Shown here piece after piece: positions 41,660-50,111 of a stretch of 64,000 nucleotides of DNA. Source of the DNA: Hyphomicrobium denitrificans 1NES1 (GTDB lineage: Bacteria > Pseudomonadota > Alphaproteobacteria > Rhizobiales > Hyphomicrobiaceae). The position numbers were made by a program, and so were the translations under genes. How positions within the stretch are numbered: position 1 is the stretch's first letter; each line of letters opens with the position of its first letter. The stretch is taken from contig NC_021172.1 in assembly GCF_000230975.2 (NCBI RefSeq), forward strand, positions 3,534,001-3,598,000, written 5' to 3'. Below the pieces are notes generated by a model that saw only the letters and a list, made by a program, of their open reading frames with translations, was not told the DNA's origin and ran no database searches.

Positions 41660-42546
41660 TGGGAACCTCGAACGCCTATGGCGGTGCCGGCGGTGGGACG
41701 CCCTTGATCCCGAGTTGGTTGCAGGATGACGGCGGCGGCGCGGGAGGCGGCGCCACGCCGCCCAGCGACGGGTCGACGCCTGCACCCGCGACCGGTACGC
41801 CGCCCGCGGTCCCGCCGGCGCCGGCGCCGCGACCTGTCATCCCGGCGGCTGGGGCTTCCGACCGCTTCACTGGTGCGCGCGCCAGCTTCTCGCGGTTCGC
41901 CAGTTCGGGGGGAAGCGACCGTCGTGGCTTGGGGCGCGCGGTCTCGCGCTATGTGTCGACCTCGGCGGGCGGATCCCGTCGCGCCGCCCAGCGCATGGGT
42001 TCGTCGCGGGGAGCAGGGGCGGGGTTGGTCCGCTTCCTGAACGACGCGAGCGTCAACGGCGTCCGCGAGGCCCTGAGGGCGTTGAACCTCGAAAGCCTCG
42101 CAGGACGGCCGATCGAAGAAGTGTTCGCCGGGCTCGCGGATTATATCTGTCCAGAAGGTGGGTCGATTGATGAAGGCATCGCTCGCGATGCGTTCGTCGA
42201 GACGATCGCCGACCTCGCCGGCGCGGGCATGACCGACATCGACGCTCTGACCCCCGCGCAGATCCAGACGGTGTTGGAGCTCTACGCGACCCATGCGATC
42301 GAGGCTCGTCTGTGCAACGACATCGGGACCAAGGTCGTCACCTTGCCGGCGGACCCCCGGGCGGCGGCGCGCGTCGAAGCGCAGCTTCGGGATTTCATCC
42401 AACGTGGCGTCAGCGACGCCATCAACGCGGCCGGCGTCAACATCCAGGCGCTGTCGCCCGATGCAGTCACGGAGTTCGTCACAACAGTCTACCAGTCCGC
42501 GTTCGAGATCCTTCAGACGATGGGCGATGCGGAGGCGGGGGAATGA
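41659..42546 (+). CDS. qatB: QatB
   Basis: This 295-residue protein begins MGTSNAYGGAGGGTPLIPSW. That Gly/Pro-rich opening is characteristic of QatB and continues as a low-complexity Pro/Ala segment to about residue 70. The C-terminal 170 residues are helical. QatB has no known enzymatic motif; in described systems it pairs with QatC. ATG 41659 overlaps the qatA stop by one base (TGATG). The gene order and the N-terminal signature make the assignment strong. Confidence 0.88.
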   Translation: MGTSNAYGGAGGGTPLIPSWLQDDGGGAGGGATPPSDGSTPAPATGTPPAVPPAPAPRPVIPAAGASDRFTGARASFSRFASSGGSDRRGLGRAVSRYVSTSAGGSRRAAQRMGSSRGAGAGLVRFLNDASVNGVREALRALNLESLAGRPIEEVFAGLADYICPEGGSIDEGIARDAFVETIADLAGAGMTDIDALTPAQIQTVLELYATHAIEARLCNDIGTKVVTLPADPRAAARVEAQLRDFIQRGVSDAINAAGVNIQALSPDAVTEFVTTVYQSAFEILQTMGDAEAGE

Positions 42547-43892
42547 GGCGGCACGTCCTGATCGGGCGCTTCGGCGCCGACGATAAGACCCGCGTGCCCA
42601 AAGCGCGTGATGAGGTCCCTTCAACCCTTCAACTGGTCGCCGGCAAGCGCTTTGACCATGGGATTGGGCGGGCGTTGGACGACCTGAAGGCTCTGTCTCT
42701 ATCGCCAAGCGAGATCGGCGCGGACCTGCTTGTCCTCGCTGCGCATGTCCACGCGGCAGACACCCGGTTGTCCCGTTCCAGTGAATCGCAGGACGCCTGG
42801 ACGCGTGAGATTCGGTTGGTCATCCCGGTCAGCGATCCGGGCAGATGGACGGCAGCCGCCCCGATACTCGTGCGAGCGCTAAACTTCCTCACCGGCGATC
42901 GGTGGGAGGTTGGCTTCCGGAAACGGCCGCCGGCGTTCAAGACGATCGTGCCAGCCTCCGCGCCAACTTTGCTGCCGCCCGCGTTCGACGGCGTCAGCCT
43001 GTTTTCAGGCGGTCTCGACAGTCTGATCGGCGCGATCGATACCCTTGAAAGAAAGGAGACGCCGCTGCTCGTGAGCCATGCAGGCGAAGGGTTGGTGAGC
43101 AAGTCGCAAGAGCGCTGCTTCGACGGCCTGAAGGCCGCATATCCCCAGTCTGCGTTCAATCGGCTCCGGGTCTGGATGAGCTTCGACGCCGGTCTGTTTG
43201 ACGATGTGGCGTCCGAGGAGACGACACGCGGCCGTTCCTTCCTGTTTTTCTCCCTTGGGGTGACGGCTGGAACGTCCTTGGCGAATCCGTTCGTGCTGAA
43301 GGTGCCGGAGAACGGGCTGATCGCGCTCAATGTGCCGCTCGACCGCCTGAGGCTCGGGGCGCTCAGCACGCGGACGACGCACCCTTTTTATATAGCGCGC
43401 TGGAACGAGATGCTGGCTGCGCTCGGGGTCGGTGGTCGCATCGACAATCCGTACTGGGACAAGACCAAGGGCGAGATGGTGGCCGCCTGTGCGAGCCCGG
43501 CGGTGCTGGCGAAGCTCGTCCCGTCGTCCTTGTCGTGTTCGTCGCCGAGCAAGGGACGCTGGACGAAGCAGCCACAAGGCCATTGCGGCTTCTGCCTACC
43601 CTGTCTGATCCGGCGCGCCGCTCTCCAACCGAATGACCCGACGGCGTATACGCTAGCGAATCTCCGCGCCGGCCTCCTCGACACCAAGCAGGCGGCTGGT
43701 CAGCAGGTCCGCTCATTTCAGATCGCGATCACGCGTCTCGCCGCCCGTCCTGATCTCGCCAAGGTGCTGATTCATAAGCCCGGGCCGCTCTACGACGATC
43801 CCGCCCGACACGACGCGTTGGCCGGTGTGTACCGTCGGGGGCTCGAGGAGGTTGGCCGGCTTTTGACCGGTGTTCGGACGGCTCCAACGTGA
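42543..43892 (+). CDS. qatC: QatC, QueC-like ATP pyrophosphatase
   Basis: This 449-residue protein has a PP-loop ATP-binding motif SGGLDS at residues 155-160 and a zinc-binding-like cysteine cluster near the C-terminus (HCGFCLPCLIRRAA). It is related to QueC of preQ0 synthesis, but with a long extra N-terminal domain. QatC proteins have been linked to protein or peptide modification within Qat; the details are not derivable here. ATG 42543 overlaps qatB by four bases. The key Cys and PP-loop residues are present. Confidence 0.92.
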   Translation: MRRHVLIGRFGADDKTRVPKARDEVPSTLQLVAGKRFDHGIGRALDDLKALSLSPSEIGADLLVLAAHVHAADTRLSRSSESQDAWTREIRLVIPVSDPGRWTAAAPILVRALNFLTGDRWEVGFRKRPPAFKTIVPASAPTLLPPAFDGVSLFSGGLDSLIGAIDTLERKETPLLVSHAGEGLVSKSQERCFDGLKAAYPQSAFNRLRVWMSFDAGLFDDVASEETTRGRSFLFFSLGVTAGTSLANPFVLKVPENGLIALNVPLDRLRLGALSTRTTHPFYIARWNEMLAALGVGGRIDNPYWDKTKGEMVAACASPAVLAKLVPSSLSCSSPSKGRWTKQPQGHCGFCLPCLIRRAALQPNDPTAYTLANLRAGLLDTKQAAGQQVRSFQIAITRLAARPDLAKVLIHKPGPLYDDPARHDALAGVYRRGLEEVGRLLTGVRTAPT

Positions 43893-44653
43893 CTTCGGAT
43901 AAAGTGCGCCCGCTCGTAGACTTCCATTGCCATCTCGACCTTTATCCCGACCATGCCGACGCGGTGGCGCGGTGTGAGCGCGAGGGTGTCTTCACCCTCG
44001 CAGTGACAACGACGCCGAAGGCTTGGCCACGCAACCAGGAACTCGCAGCAGCGACGCGCCACGTCCGGGCCGCTTTGGGATTGCATCCGCAGCTCGTCGC
44101 CGAGCGCAGCCGCGAAATTGTGCTCTGGAAGGAGCTGCTGCCGCGGACATGCTACGTCGGAGAGGTCGGTCTCGATGCAGGGCCCAAATTTTACGCTTCG
44201 TTCGAGCGGCAGAAGGAGGTTTTCGTCGAGGTACTTACTTCATGCGCCGCAGCGTCCGACAAGATCCTGACCGTTCACAGCGTTCGCGCGACGAAGATCG
44301 TGCTCGACATGATCGAAAAGCATCTGCCGCCGACGCGCGGCCGGGTGGTGTTGCATTGGTTCACCGGGACGGCGGCCGAAATCCGACGCGCCGTCGATCT
44401 CGGTTGCTATTTCTCGGTCAACGCCGAGATGCTCGCGAACGAAAAACGGGCCGTCGCGAACCGCGCATTCCCGTTAGGTCGCGTCCTTACAGAGACGGAT
44501 GGCCCGTTCACGCGAACCGGCGCTCGCCCATCTGAGCCCAGTGATGTCTGGGGCGCGGTCGAAGGCTTGGCGAGCCTGCATGGTTTGGACGCTGCCGATG
44601 TTGGTCGCCGAATCGGCGCCAACCTCAAGGCGCTGTTGGATGAAGTGTCATAG
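43889..44653 (+). CDS. qatD: QatD, TatD-family hydrolase
   Basis: This 254-residue metal-dependent DNase-like protein retains all TatD ligands: His13 and His15 (DFHCHLD), Glu92 (GEVGLD), His130 (TVHSVRA), His156 (VLHWFTG) and Asp204 (TETDGPF). It is the fourth gene of the Qat operon and starts with GTG at 43889, overlapping the qatC stop (GTGA). The intact active site argues that the system is functional. It ends 125 bases before the convergent integrase gene. Confidence 0.92.
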   Translation: MTSDKVRPLVDFHCHLDLYPDHADAVARCEREGVFTLAVTTTPKAWPRNQELAAATRHVRAALGLHPQLVAERSREIVLWKELLPRTCYVGEVGLDAGPKFYASFERQKEVFVEVLTSCAAASDKILTVHSVRATKIVLDMIEKHLPPTRGRVVLHWFTGTAAEIRRAVDLGCYFSVNAEMLANEKRAVANRAFPLGRVLTETDGPFTRTGARPSEPSDVWGAVEGLASLHGLDAADVGRRIGANLKALLDEVS

Positions 44654-44715
44654 CTGCCGGTGTTGGGATGGGCACGAGCTGCACGGCAAAGGCTCTCCGC
44701 CGACCTTGTGAAATT

Positions 44716-44734
44716 GTGCAACGGGTTGTTGCAC
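44716..44734. terminator. Inverted repeat between qatD and int
   Basis: GTGCAAC (44716-44722) and GTTGCAC (44728-44734) form a 7-bp stem with a five-base loop in the convergent gap between qatD and int. No T-run follows, so it may be a factor-dependent terminator or a protein-binding dyad. Confidence 0.4.
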
Positions 44735-44778
44735 GAACTTGAGATCGCCGCGCCGTCCCGAGAACCACTCGGTCGGCC

Positions 44779-46098
44779 TCACGCGGCGTGCTGAGCCCAC
44801 TCCCCAGCGGGCTCTTCATTGATCGCCGCGCGCTTCTCTCCCGCAGCCTTGGCGCGCTTCTTAGACAGCATGGCTCGAACAAAGGCGTTCCACTTCTTCA
44901 TCGCGGCCCGTTTCTCCGGCATGTAGTTCCAGCGGTCGTAGCTCTTCGAACTGACATCCTGGAGCGTGTGGTTCTGTATGCGGTCGCGAATTTCCTTCGA
45001 CAAGCCAGCCTGCCCGGCGAGAGTCTTCCAGGTTCTGCGCAAATCCCGGTTGGTCACGACGGGGATCACCTCGCGCTCGCGCTGACGCCACATGAATGAG
45101 TAAAGCGTGCCATGGCTAACGGGTTTGGTCGGGTCGGTCGCGGAAGGGAAAAACCAGCCGTGCGCGTTGGGTTTGATCGACTCGATCAGCTCGGCCGCCA
45201 CTTCCGGTACGGGAATGGCGTGCGGCTTGCCATTTTTGGTCTTCGACCAGTCGATGATCCGTTCCTTGGCATCCCACTGATCGACATGCAGACGGGCGAT
45301 CTCCTCGACGCGCTGCCCAGTGAGCATGAGAATGCGGACAGCCCGCGTGTAGGGTGGGTGAACGGGCGTGTCCGGACATTCCAGCCAGCGGTAGAGGCGC
45401 AGGAACTCTTCTTCATCAAGCCAGCGGGTGCCGACTTTCTTGGGTTCCGTGGGGATGCCGGCTGCGGGATTGTAGGCGAGGCGGAAGCGGCGCTGCGATG
45501 CGCTGCGGTAGTCGTGCTCCGATTTCAGGCCCCAGCTATATGCGGATCGGATGTAGCTGCGGACGTGATCCGCCATCGAGCGCTTGCCGCGGTCATAGAT
45601 TGGCCGAATTAGGTCAGTGATTTCGTCTGGCTCGATGTCCCGAGCGGGTCTATTGCGCCCGAGCGTATCGGCGATCTTGTTGAAGCCTTTCTCCGCTTCC
45701 TTCCAGGACGACTTGCCCGACGCCTTTAGGTGAGCGACGTAGGCTTCGAAAAGATCGGCCACGGTGCCGGGACGTGTGTCGCCGGCGATCTTTATGCTCC
45801 GACCCTTCTGGATCATGTCGGCGAAATCGCGGCTGAAAACTTCGCGCGCCTTGCTGAGCGACATCGACGGATACGAGCCGAGCTTCTTTTTGAGACGCTT
45901 CTGATCTCGCCATTGCTGCGCCATCCAGTCCGCCGTGACGCGAGTGGGCATCGGCTTCATGACCAGGACCAGACGGCCGGTGCCGTGCCCCTCGCCATCG
46001 ATCAGGCTTAGCTGCTTGCCGGTCTGCTCGACCTGTTTCAGAGCGCGGCGTATCTCTCCATCGGTGAGGCTTGGCACTGGGCTCTCCCATCGGCTCAC
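44779..46098 (-). CDS. int: Tyrosine integrase of the ICE
   Basis: This 439-residue site-specific recombinase has an N-terminal arm-binding-like domain, a core-binding domain (about 110-200) and a catalytic domain. Catalytic residues visible are Arg263 (TGQRVEEIARL), Lys289 (KTKNGKPH), Arg354 (RDLRRTW), His377 (NHTLQDVS) and Tyr387 (SYDRW). The usual first His of the HxxR box is Arg351 here. It should integrate the ICE into radC, which it abuts, and excise it with a directionality factor. No excisionase gene lies beside it. Confidence 0.93.
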   Translation of the reverse strand: MSRWESPVPSLTDGEIRRALKQVEQTGKQLSLIDGEGHGTGRLVLVMKPMPTRVTADWMAQQWRDQKRLKKKLGSYPSMSLSKAREVFSRDFADMIQKGRSIKIAGDTRPGTVADLFEAYVAHLKASGKSSWKEAEKGFNKIADTLGRNRPARDIEPDEITDLIRPIYDRGKRSMADHVRSYIRSAYSWGLKSEHDYRSASQRRFRLAYNPAAGIPTEPKKVGTRWLDEEEFLRLYRWLECPDTPVHPPYTRAVRILMLTGQRVEEIARLHVDQWDAKERIIDWSKTKNGKPHAIPVPEVAAELIESIKPNAHGWFFPSATDPTKPVSHGTLYSFMWRQREREVIPVVTNRDLRRTWKTLAGQAGLSKEIRDRIQNHTLQDVSSKSYDRWNYMPEKRAAMKKWNAFVRAMLSKKRAKAAGEKRAAINEEPAGEWAQHAA

Positions 46099-46225
46099 AA
46101 GTGGGGTCGCCAGACGGGTAGTAGGGGTCGGCGACTGGGGTCAAAAGGGCGACCGATCCCCCTTAAAACCGACCCCAATATGCCACAGCGTCCGGCCCTA
46201 CGACAAGCCAGAAAATTCAAATGAT
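46099..46225. repeat. GGGGTC repeats upstream of int, candidate att arm sites
   Basis: GGGGTC occurs as direct repeats at 46103-46108, 46124-46129 and 46137-46142. An inverted copy CCGACCCC at 46169-46176 faces GGGGTCGG at 46124-46131. This sits between the int start and the radC junction, where integrase arm-type sites are expected. Confidence 0.5.
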
Positions 46226-46885
46226 TCAATGAGAAGGAACGTGATCGAGCGTGATTGAAATAGGTCGAGTGGGATGGTTGTGGACGAGAATGATCGCGGT
46301 TGCCGACAATTCGAGTGCGCGCTTCACGACCTCGCGGACATACACGGGCGTGTGATCGACCGTTCCGCGCCCTTGGACTTCGTCGGCGATCAGGGCGTTC
46401 TTTTTGTCGAGGAAGAGGATGCGGAAGTGCTCACGGTCCTCGAAGCCTTGCGCGAGGCGGAGATAATCAAGAACGCCGCTCCAAGATGAGAGCGCCGGGC
46501 GCGATTGAATCTGTCCCTTGGTCAGGCGTTCTGCGGCCGTTTTGATCAGCTTCAGTTCCTGGACGGCGCGATCGCCGATACCTTCGACCTCCTTGAGACG
46601 GTCCGGCGGCGCCGACAGGACTTCGGCAAACGAGCCAAAGCGCGCGAGCAAGCGTTTCGCAATCGGCTTTGTGTCGATGCGCGGGAAAGCCCGAAACAGG
46701 ATCATTTCCAGGAGTTCGTAGTCGGGCACCGCATCGGCGCCGCCGTTCGTAAAGCGGTTCCGCAGGCGCTGGCGATGGCCCGCCTTGTCGTCGGGGACAT
46801 TCCTTGTTTTGACTGCGCTGCCAAACAGAGCGCCTTGTTCCGCGGCGCTCGCCTTATCGTCGCCAGACCCCTTGGAATGCGACAT
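46226..46885 (-). pseudogene. radC: RadC (JAB/MPN) truncated by ICE insertion
   Basis: The frame encodes a normal RadC for 205 residues, with a helix-hairpin-helix ([20 protein letters not shown]) and the JAMM start AIILVHNHP (His202, His204). The expected continuation SGDPxPSxxD is absent. Instead 14 unrelated residues ([14 protein letters not shown]) are read from ICE DNA to a new stop. The zinc-ligand Asp is therefore lost. RadC is often dispensable, which makes it a tolerant insertion target. The missing end should be found beyond the left end of the ICE. ATG 46885. Confidence 0.88.
46262..46283. mobile_element. Right ICE-chromosome junction within radC
   Basis: radC similarity ends at codons for His-Asn-His-Pro (46282 down to 46271). 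DNA to the left is ICE-specific. One attachment core probably overlaps GGGATGGTTGTGG (46271-46283). The partner junction is outside the window, so the exact crossover length cannot be read. Confidence 0.65.
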
Positions 46886-46898
46886 CGGCTCTGTCCAG

Positions 46899-47732
46899 TC
46901 AGGCCGCGGCGCGAAGATCGTAAGGCGGGAAGTGCAGACCGGCGGGCGAGGTCGTGAAAATCTCGCAGCCTGTTTCCGTCACGCCGACGGTGTGTTCGAA
47001 TTGCGCGGAGAGTTCGCGGTCGCGCGTGACGGCCGTCCAGCCGTCAGCGAGAATTTTGACGTGCGGCTTGCCGAGATTGATCATCGGCTCGATCGTGAAG
47101 AGCATGCCCGGTTCGAGGATCACGCCCGCTCCAGGCTCGCCGTAATGCAGGACATTCGGCCGATCGTGAAAGACGCGGCCAAGGCCGTGGCCGCAGAAAT
47201 CACGCACGACGCTGCAGCGTTCGGATTCGGCGAACGTCTGGATCGCAGCGCCGATGTCGCCGGTCGTGTTGCCCGGCTTAACGGCTGCAATGCCGCGCAT
47301 GAGGGATTCGTAGGTCACGTCCATCAGTCGCTCGGCGCGACGCGAAACTTCGCCGACGGAATACATGCGGCTCGTGTCGCCATGCCAGCCGTCGACGATC
47401 AGGGTCACATCGATGTTGACGATGTCGCCGAAGCGCAGGGGTTTGTCGTTCGGCATGCCGTGACAGACGACATGGTTGACAGAGGTGCAAGTCGAGTAGC
47501 GGTAGCCGCGGTAGTTCAGGGTCGCAGGAAGTGCCCCATGGTCGAGGGCGAAGGCGAGAACCAGATCGTCGATCTCGCCGGTCGTGACGCCCGGTTTCAC
47601 GACCGGGACGAGCATGTCCAGCGCTTCGGCTGCTAACCGGCCGGCTTTGCGCATTGCAGCAAAAGCATCGGCATCATGCAGCGGGATTTTGCCGTCGCGG
47701 CTGGCGCCCTTATTTACTTCAACGTTCGACAT
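46899..47732 (-). CDS. map: Type I methionine aminopeptidase
   Basis: This 277-residue enzyme removes the N-terminal methionine from new proteins. The family pattern is complete: [33 protein letters not shown] (metal Asp pair), [14 protein letters not shown] (metal His) and MLFTIEPMI (metal Glu), with a final Glu in [12 protein letters not shown]. The length is normal. It is transcribed toward radC with a 13-base gap, a common pair in this order of bacteria. This marks the start of unambiguous chromosomal DNA. Confidence 0.96.
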   Translation of the reverse strand: MSNVEVNKGASRDGKIPLHDADAFAAMRKAGRLAAEALDMLVPVVKPGVTTGEIDDLVLAFALDHGALPATLNYRGYRYSTCTSVNHVVCHGMPNDKPLRFGDIVNIDVTLIVDGWHGDTSRMYSVGEVSRRAERLMDVTYESLMRGIAAVKPGNTTGDIGAAIQTFAESERCSVVRDFCGHGLGRVFHDRPNVLHYGEPGAGVILEPGMLFTIEPMINLGKPHVKILADGWTAVTRDRELSAQFEHTVGVTETGCEIFTTSPAGLHFPPYDLRAAA

Positions 47733-47840
47733 GTTGCTCCGACCAGGAACTTATATGGCTCAGGTTGTAATTTAGTGCCAAAATATCCCGTCGCAAAAGA
47801 GCGCCTCCGCTAATGGCGCCGTGACCACAGGAGGAAAGCG

Positions 47841-48944
47841 ATGTTTCAATTCCGTACCCCTCTTCTTGGAGGGGTCTGTTGCATCGGGCTGATATTTCAA
47901 TTTGCCAGCGTTGATATAGTCCATGCGGCGACCATGGTCGAGATGCTGAGTGCTCGTGACGCTACCCTCATGCCGTCTGCTGTGAGCTCCATGCCGGCGC
48001 TGGCCGATGAAGCAGCCACAAATTTCGGCTACGAAACGCACGAAGACATGGTCGAGGTTGCAGACGATAACTCCGCGCCACCGGCAACCGGCGGACAGGC
48101 GACGACCGAATTTTTCGGCGGCAGTGCGTCTCCACAAAATCCTGCGTGGGCGGCTCCAGCGACGATGAATCCCGACTATGCGGCGGATGGATCCGCTGCG
48201 CCTGCGGCGACAGAGCAAGCGGCACCTTCGGAAGCTGCTCCGCCACAGGCGGCGGAAGAATCGGCTCCGCCCCCGACAGGTGGACAGGCAACGACGAGCT
48301 TTTATGGCGACAGCGCCAATCCGGAAAATCCCGCGTGGGCCGCTCCAGCCAAGATGAATCCCGACTACACGAGCGAGCCTGCTGCACCGACGGAGCAGGC
48401 TCGGCCGGCAGCAACCGAGGCGCCGGCGGCCGAAGAGCCTCCGCCGCCTCCGACCGGCGGGCAGGCGACGACGGAATTTTTCGGCGGCAGCGCTGCTCCA
48501 GAAAATCCGGCGTGGGCTGCTCCAGCCAAGATGAACCCCGACTATAATGCCGCTGCTCCAGCCGCCGCTCCCGCGGCCGCAGCTTGCCGCGACGCCGTCG
48601 AGAGCGCCGCAAAGGCAGCGATGCTGCACTTCACCGAGGATAGCGCTGCCGTTGCTCAGGATAGCCGCGCTCGGCTGATAGCTCTCGCTAATGCTCTGAA
48701 GGATTGCGGCGGTGTGGTCGTCGAGGTCCATGGTTATACGGACAGCGTTGGCTCATCCGGAGTCAACAAGATGCTGTCGGAGCTTCGGGCGAAGAAGATC
48801 GTCGATTTCCTGACGGATGCGGGTGTTGATGCGTCGAAACTGAAGGCCGTTGGGAACGGCGAGGAGAATCCGGTTGCCGATAACGGCACCAACCAAGGGC
48901 GTCGGCTCAATCGGCGCGTCGAGTTCGTGGTGTCCAGCCAATAA
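47841..48944 (+). CDS. OmpA-family protein with three tandem N-terminal repeats
   Basis: This 367-residue envelope protein has a signal peptide (about residues 1-29, ending VHAA). A central Pro/Ala-rich region contains three copies of a unit with TGGQATTEFFGG, PENPAWAAPAKMNPDY (about residues 83-112, 145-175, 204-233). A C-terminal OmpA peptidoglycan-binding domain follows (HGYTDSVGSSGVNKMLSELR and GRRLNRRVEFVVS). It is probably anchored in the outer membrane or periplasm and binds peptidoglycan. The repeat unit is not one I recognise. It is transcribed divergently from map. Confidence 0.85.
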   Translation: MFQFRTPLLGGVCCIGLIFQFASVDIVHAATMVEMLSARDATLMPSAVSSMPALADEAATNFGYETHEDMVEVADDNSAPPATGGQATTEFFGGSASPQNPAWAAPATMNPDYAADGSAAPAATEQAAPSEAAPPQAAEESAPPPTGGQATTSFYGDSANPENPAWAAPAKMNPDYTSEPAAPTEQARPAATEAPAAEEPPPPPTGGQATTEFFGGSAAPENPAWAAPAKMNPDYNAAAPAAAPAAAACRDAVESAAKAAMLHFTEDSAAVAQDSRARLIALANALKDCGGVVVEVHGYTDSVGSSGVNKMLSELRAKKIVDFLTDAGVDASKLKAVGNGEENPVADNGTNQGRRLNRRVEFVVSSQ

Positions 48945-49040
48945 GGCCCGCGTTACCCGATCATCGCGACGAGGCGGCTTTATCGGCTGCCGCTTTTCGT
49001 TTGAACGATTGCCGTGTGGGGCGCCCTCCGGCAAAACGCC

Positions 49041-49075
49041 AAAAATAAAAACGCCGGACCCGAAGTCCGGCGTTT
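49041..49075 (-). terminator. Intrinsic terminator of rplS
   Basis: ACGCCGGAC (49051-49059) pairs with GTCCGGCGT (49065-49073) around five bases. On the minus strand a U-rich run (complement of AAAAATAAAA, 49041-49050) follows the stem. It lies 30 bases past the rplS stop. It may also stop plus-strand transcription from the OmpA-family gene. Confidence 0.85.
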
Positions 49076-49104
49076 CATTCGTGAGCCGTCGATCAAACGA
49101 CGGC

Positions 49105-49800
49105 TTATTCCTTCGCGTCTTCAGCCGGAACTTCGGCCGCCGTAAGCTCCGCGACGAGCCGCTGCGCTTGTCCAATCCAATCCTGCTTCTCGATGGCGCC
49201 CTTGAGGTTCAGCGTCTCATCAATGTTGGCGATGTCTTCATCCGACAGGTTGGCGATCTGCTCGACCTTGTAGCAGTTGAGATGCTTCAGACGGTTCTGC
49301 AGGTCGATGTCGATACCCTTGATCTGCGTCAGATCATCGGCCTCGCCCTTCGGCTTCTTGAAGCCCTTCCAAGCGGCGTTGAGGCGGCGTGCACGCGCAT
49401 CCGTGCGCTCGAAGATGCGGGCGGCTTTGCCGCGGCGGCCGCGGAGATAATAAAGCTTCGCGCGGCGGACCTTGCCGCGGCGAAGGACTTCGATCTCGGC
49501 GATATAGGGCGAATAGATGGGGAAGACACGCTCGACGCCTTCACCATAGGAAATCTTGCGGACCGTGAAGTTCTCATTGAGGCCGCTGCCCGAGCGGGCG
49601 ATCACGACGCCTTCATAGGCCTGGAACCGGACGGTCGGTTCTTTCTCGACCTTCTTCTTCTTGTCCTTGGGGTCGGCCTCGGCCGCCTCGATGACTTTTA
49701 CCATCACTCTGACGGTGTCGCCGGGGCCAAATTCGGGAATGCCGCGCTTCGAGAGGACGGCGTCCATCTGCTCGCGTTCGAGCTCTTGGATAATGTTCAT
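49105..49800 (-). CDS. rplS: 50S ribosomal protein L19 with C-terminal extension
   Basis: This 231-residue protein consists of a normal L19 domain ([61 protein letters not shown]) with an insertion rich in Asp/Lys near residues 42-54. A roughly 80-residue extension follows. The extension contains [20 protein letters not shown], a helix-hairpin-helix-like pattern also seen at the ends of some alphaproteobacterial ribosomal and Nuo proteins. L19 usually ends near residue 130-150. It is transcribed downstream of trmD and an L,D-transpeptidase gene. Confidence 0.94.
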   Translation of the reverse strand: MNIIQELEREQMDAVLSKRGIPEFGPGDTVRVMVKVIEAAEADPKDKKKKVEKEPTVRFQAYEGVVIARSGSGLNENFTVRKISYGEGVERVFPIYSPYIAEIEVLRRGKVRRAKLYYLRGRRGKAARIFERTDARARRLNAAWKGFKKPKGEADDLTQIKGIDIDLQNRLKHLNCYKVEQIANLSDEDIANIDETLNLKGAIEKQDWIGQAQRLVAELTAAEVPAEDAKE

Positions 49801-50111
49801 CTTATTGATTCCGTTTCATTTTTTGATGACGCAGAGGATCGGCTGGCGGCAAAAAAGACCGAGCCGGTCATGCAAGCCCCTGATGGGCCACCCGTTTGAG
49901 GGGAGTTATCGTTGCGCCGCTGATACTCGAAGAGAGGTCCGTTGTCGAGCGGGAAACGGGTGCGCCCGATTGTAGTGGCTGGACCTCACGCGTGCAGATG
50001 CTTGCCCATTCTGGGCCATGGCCATTACTCACATTCTCAAATTGCGGAATTAACACTCTTGTGCAAGCAACCGAGCACCATGGCTAGAGAGTCCTTAGCG
50101 AACGCGTGGAT
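49801..50111 (-). other. Leader region of rplS, no gene seen
   Basis: This 311-bp gap lies between the L,D-transpeptidase stop and the rplS start. It likely contains the rplS promoter and 5' leader. I find no convincing -35/-10 pair, gene or strong hairpin. A T-rich stretch (49815-49827) lies just before the start codon. Confidence 0.4.

Noticed and set aside
39707..44653. Qat operon as an entirely new system
   Set aside because: Gene content and order match the described qatABCD anti-phage system, so it is reported as known although still poorly understood.
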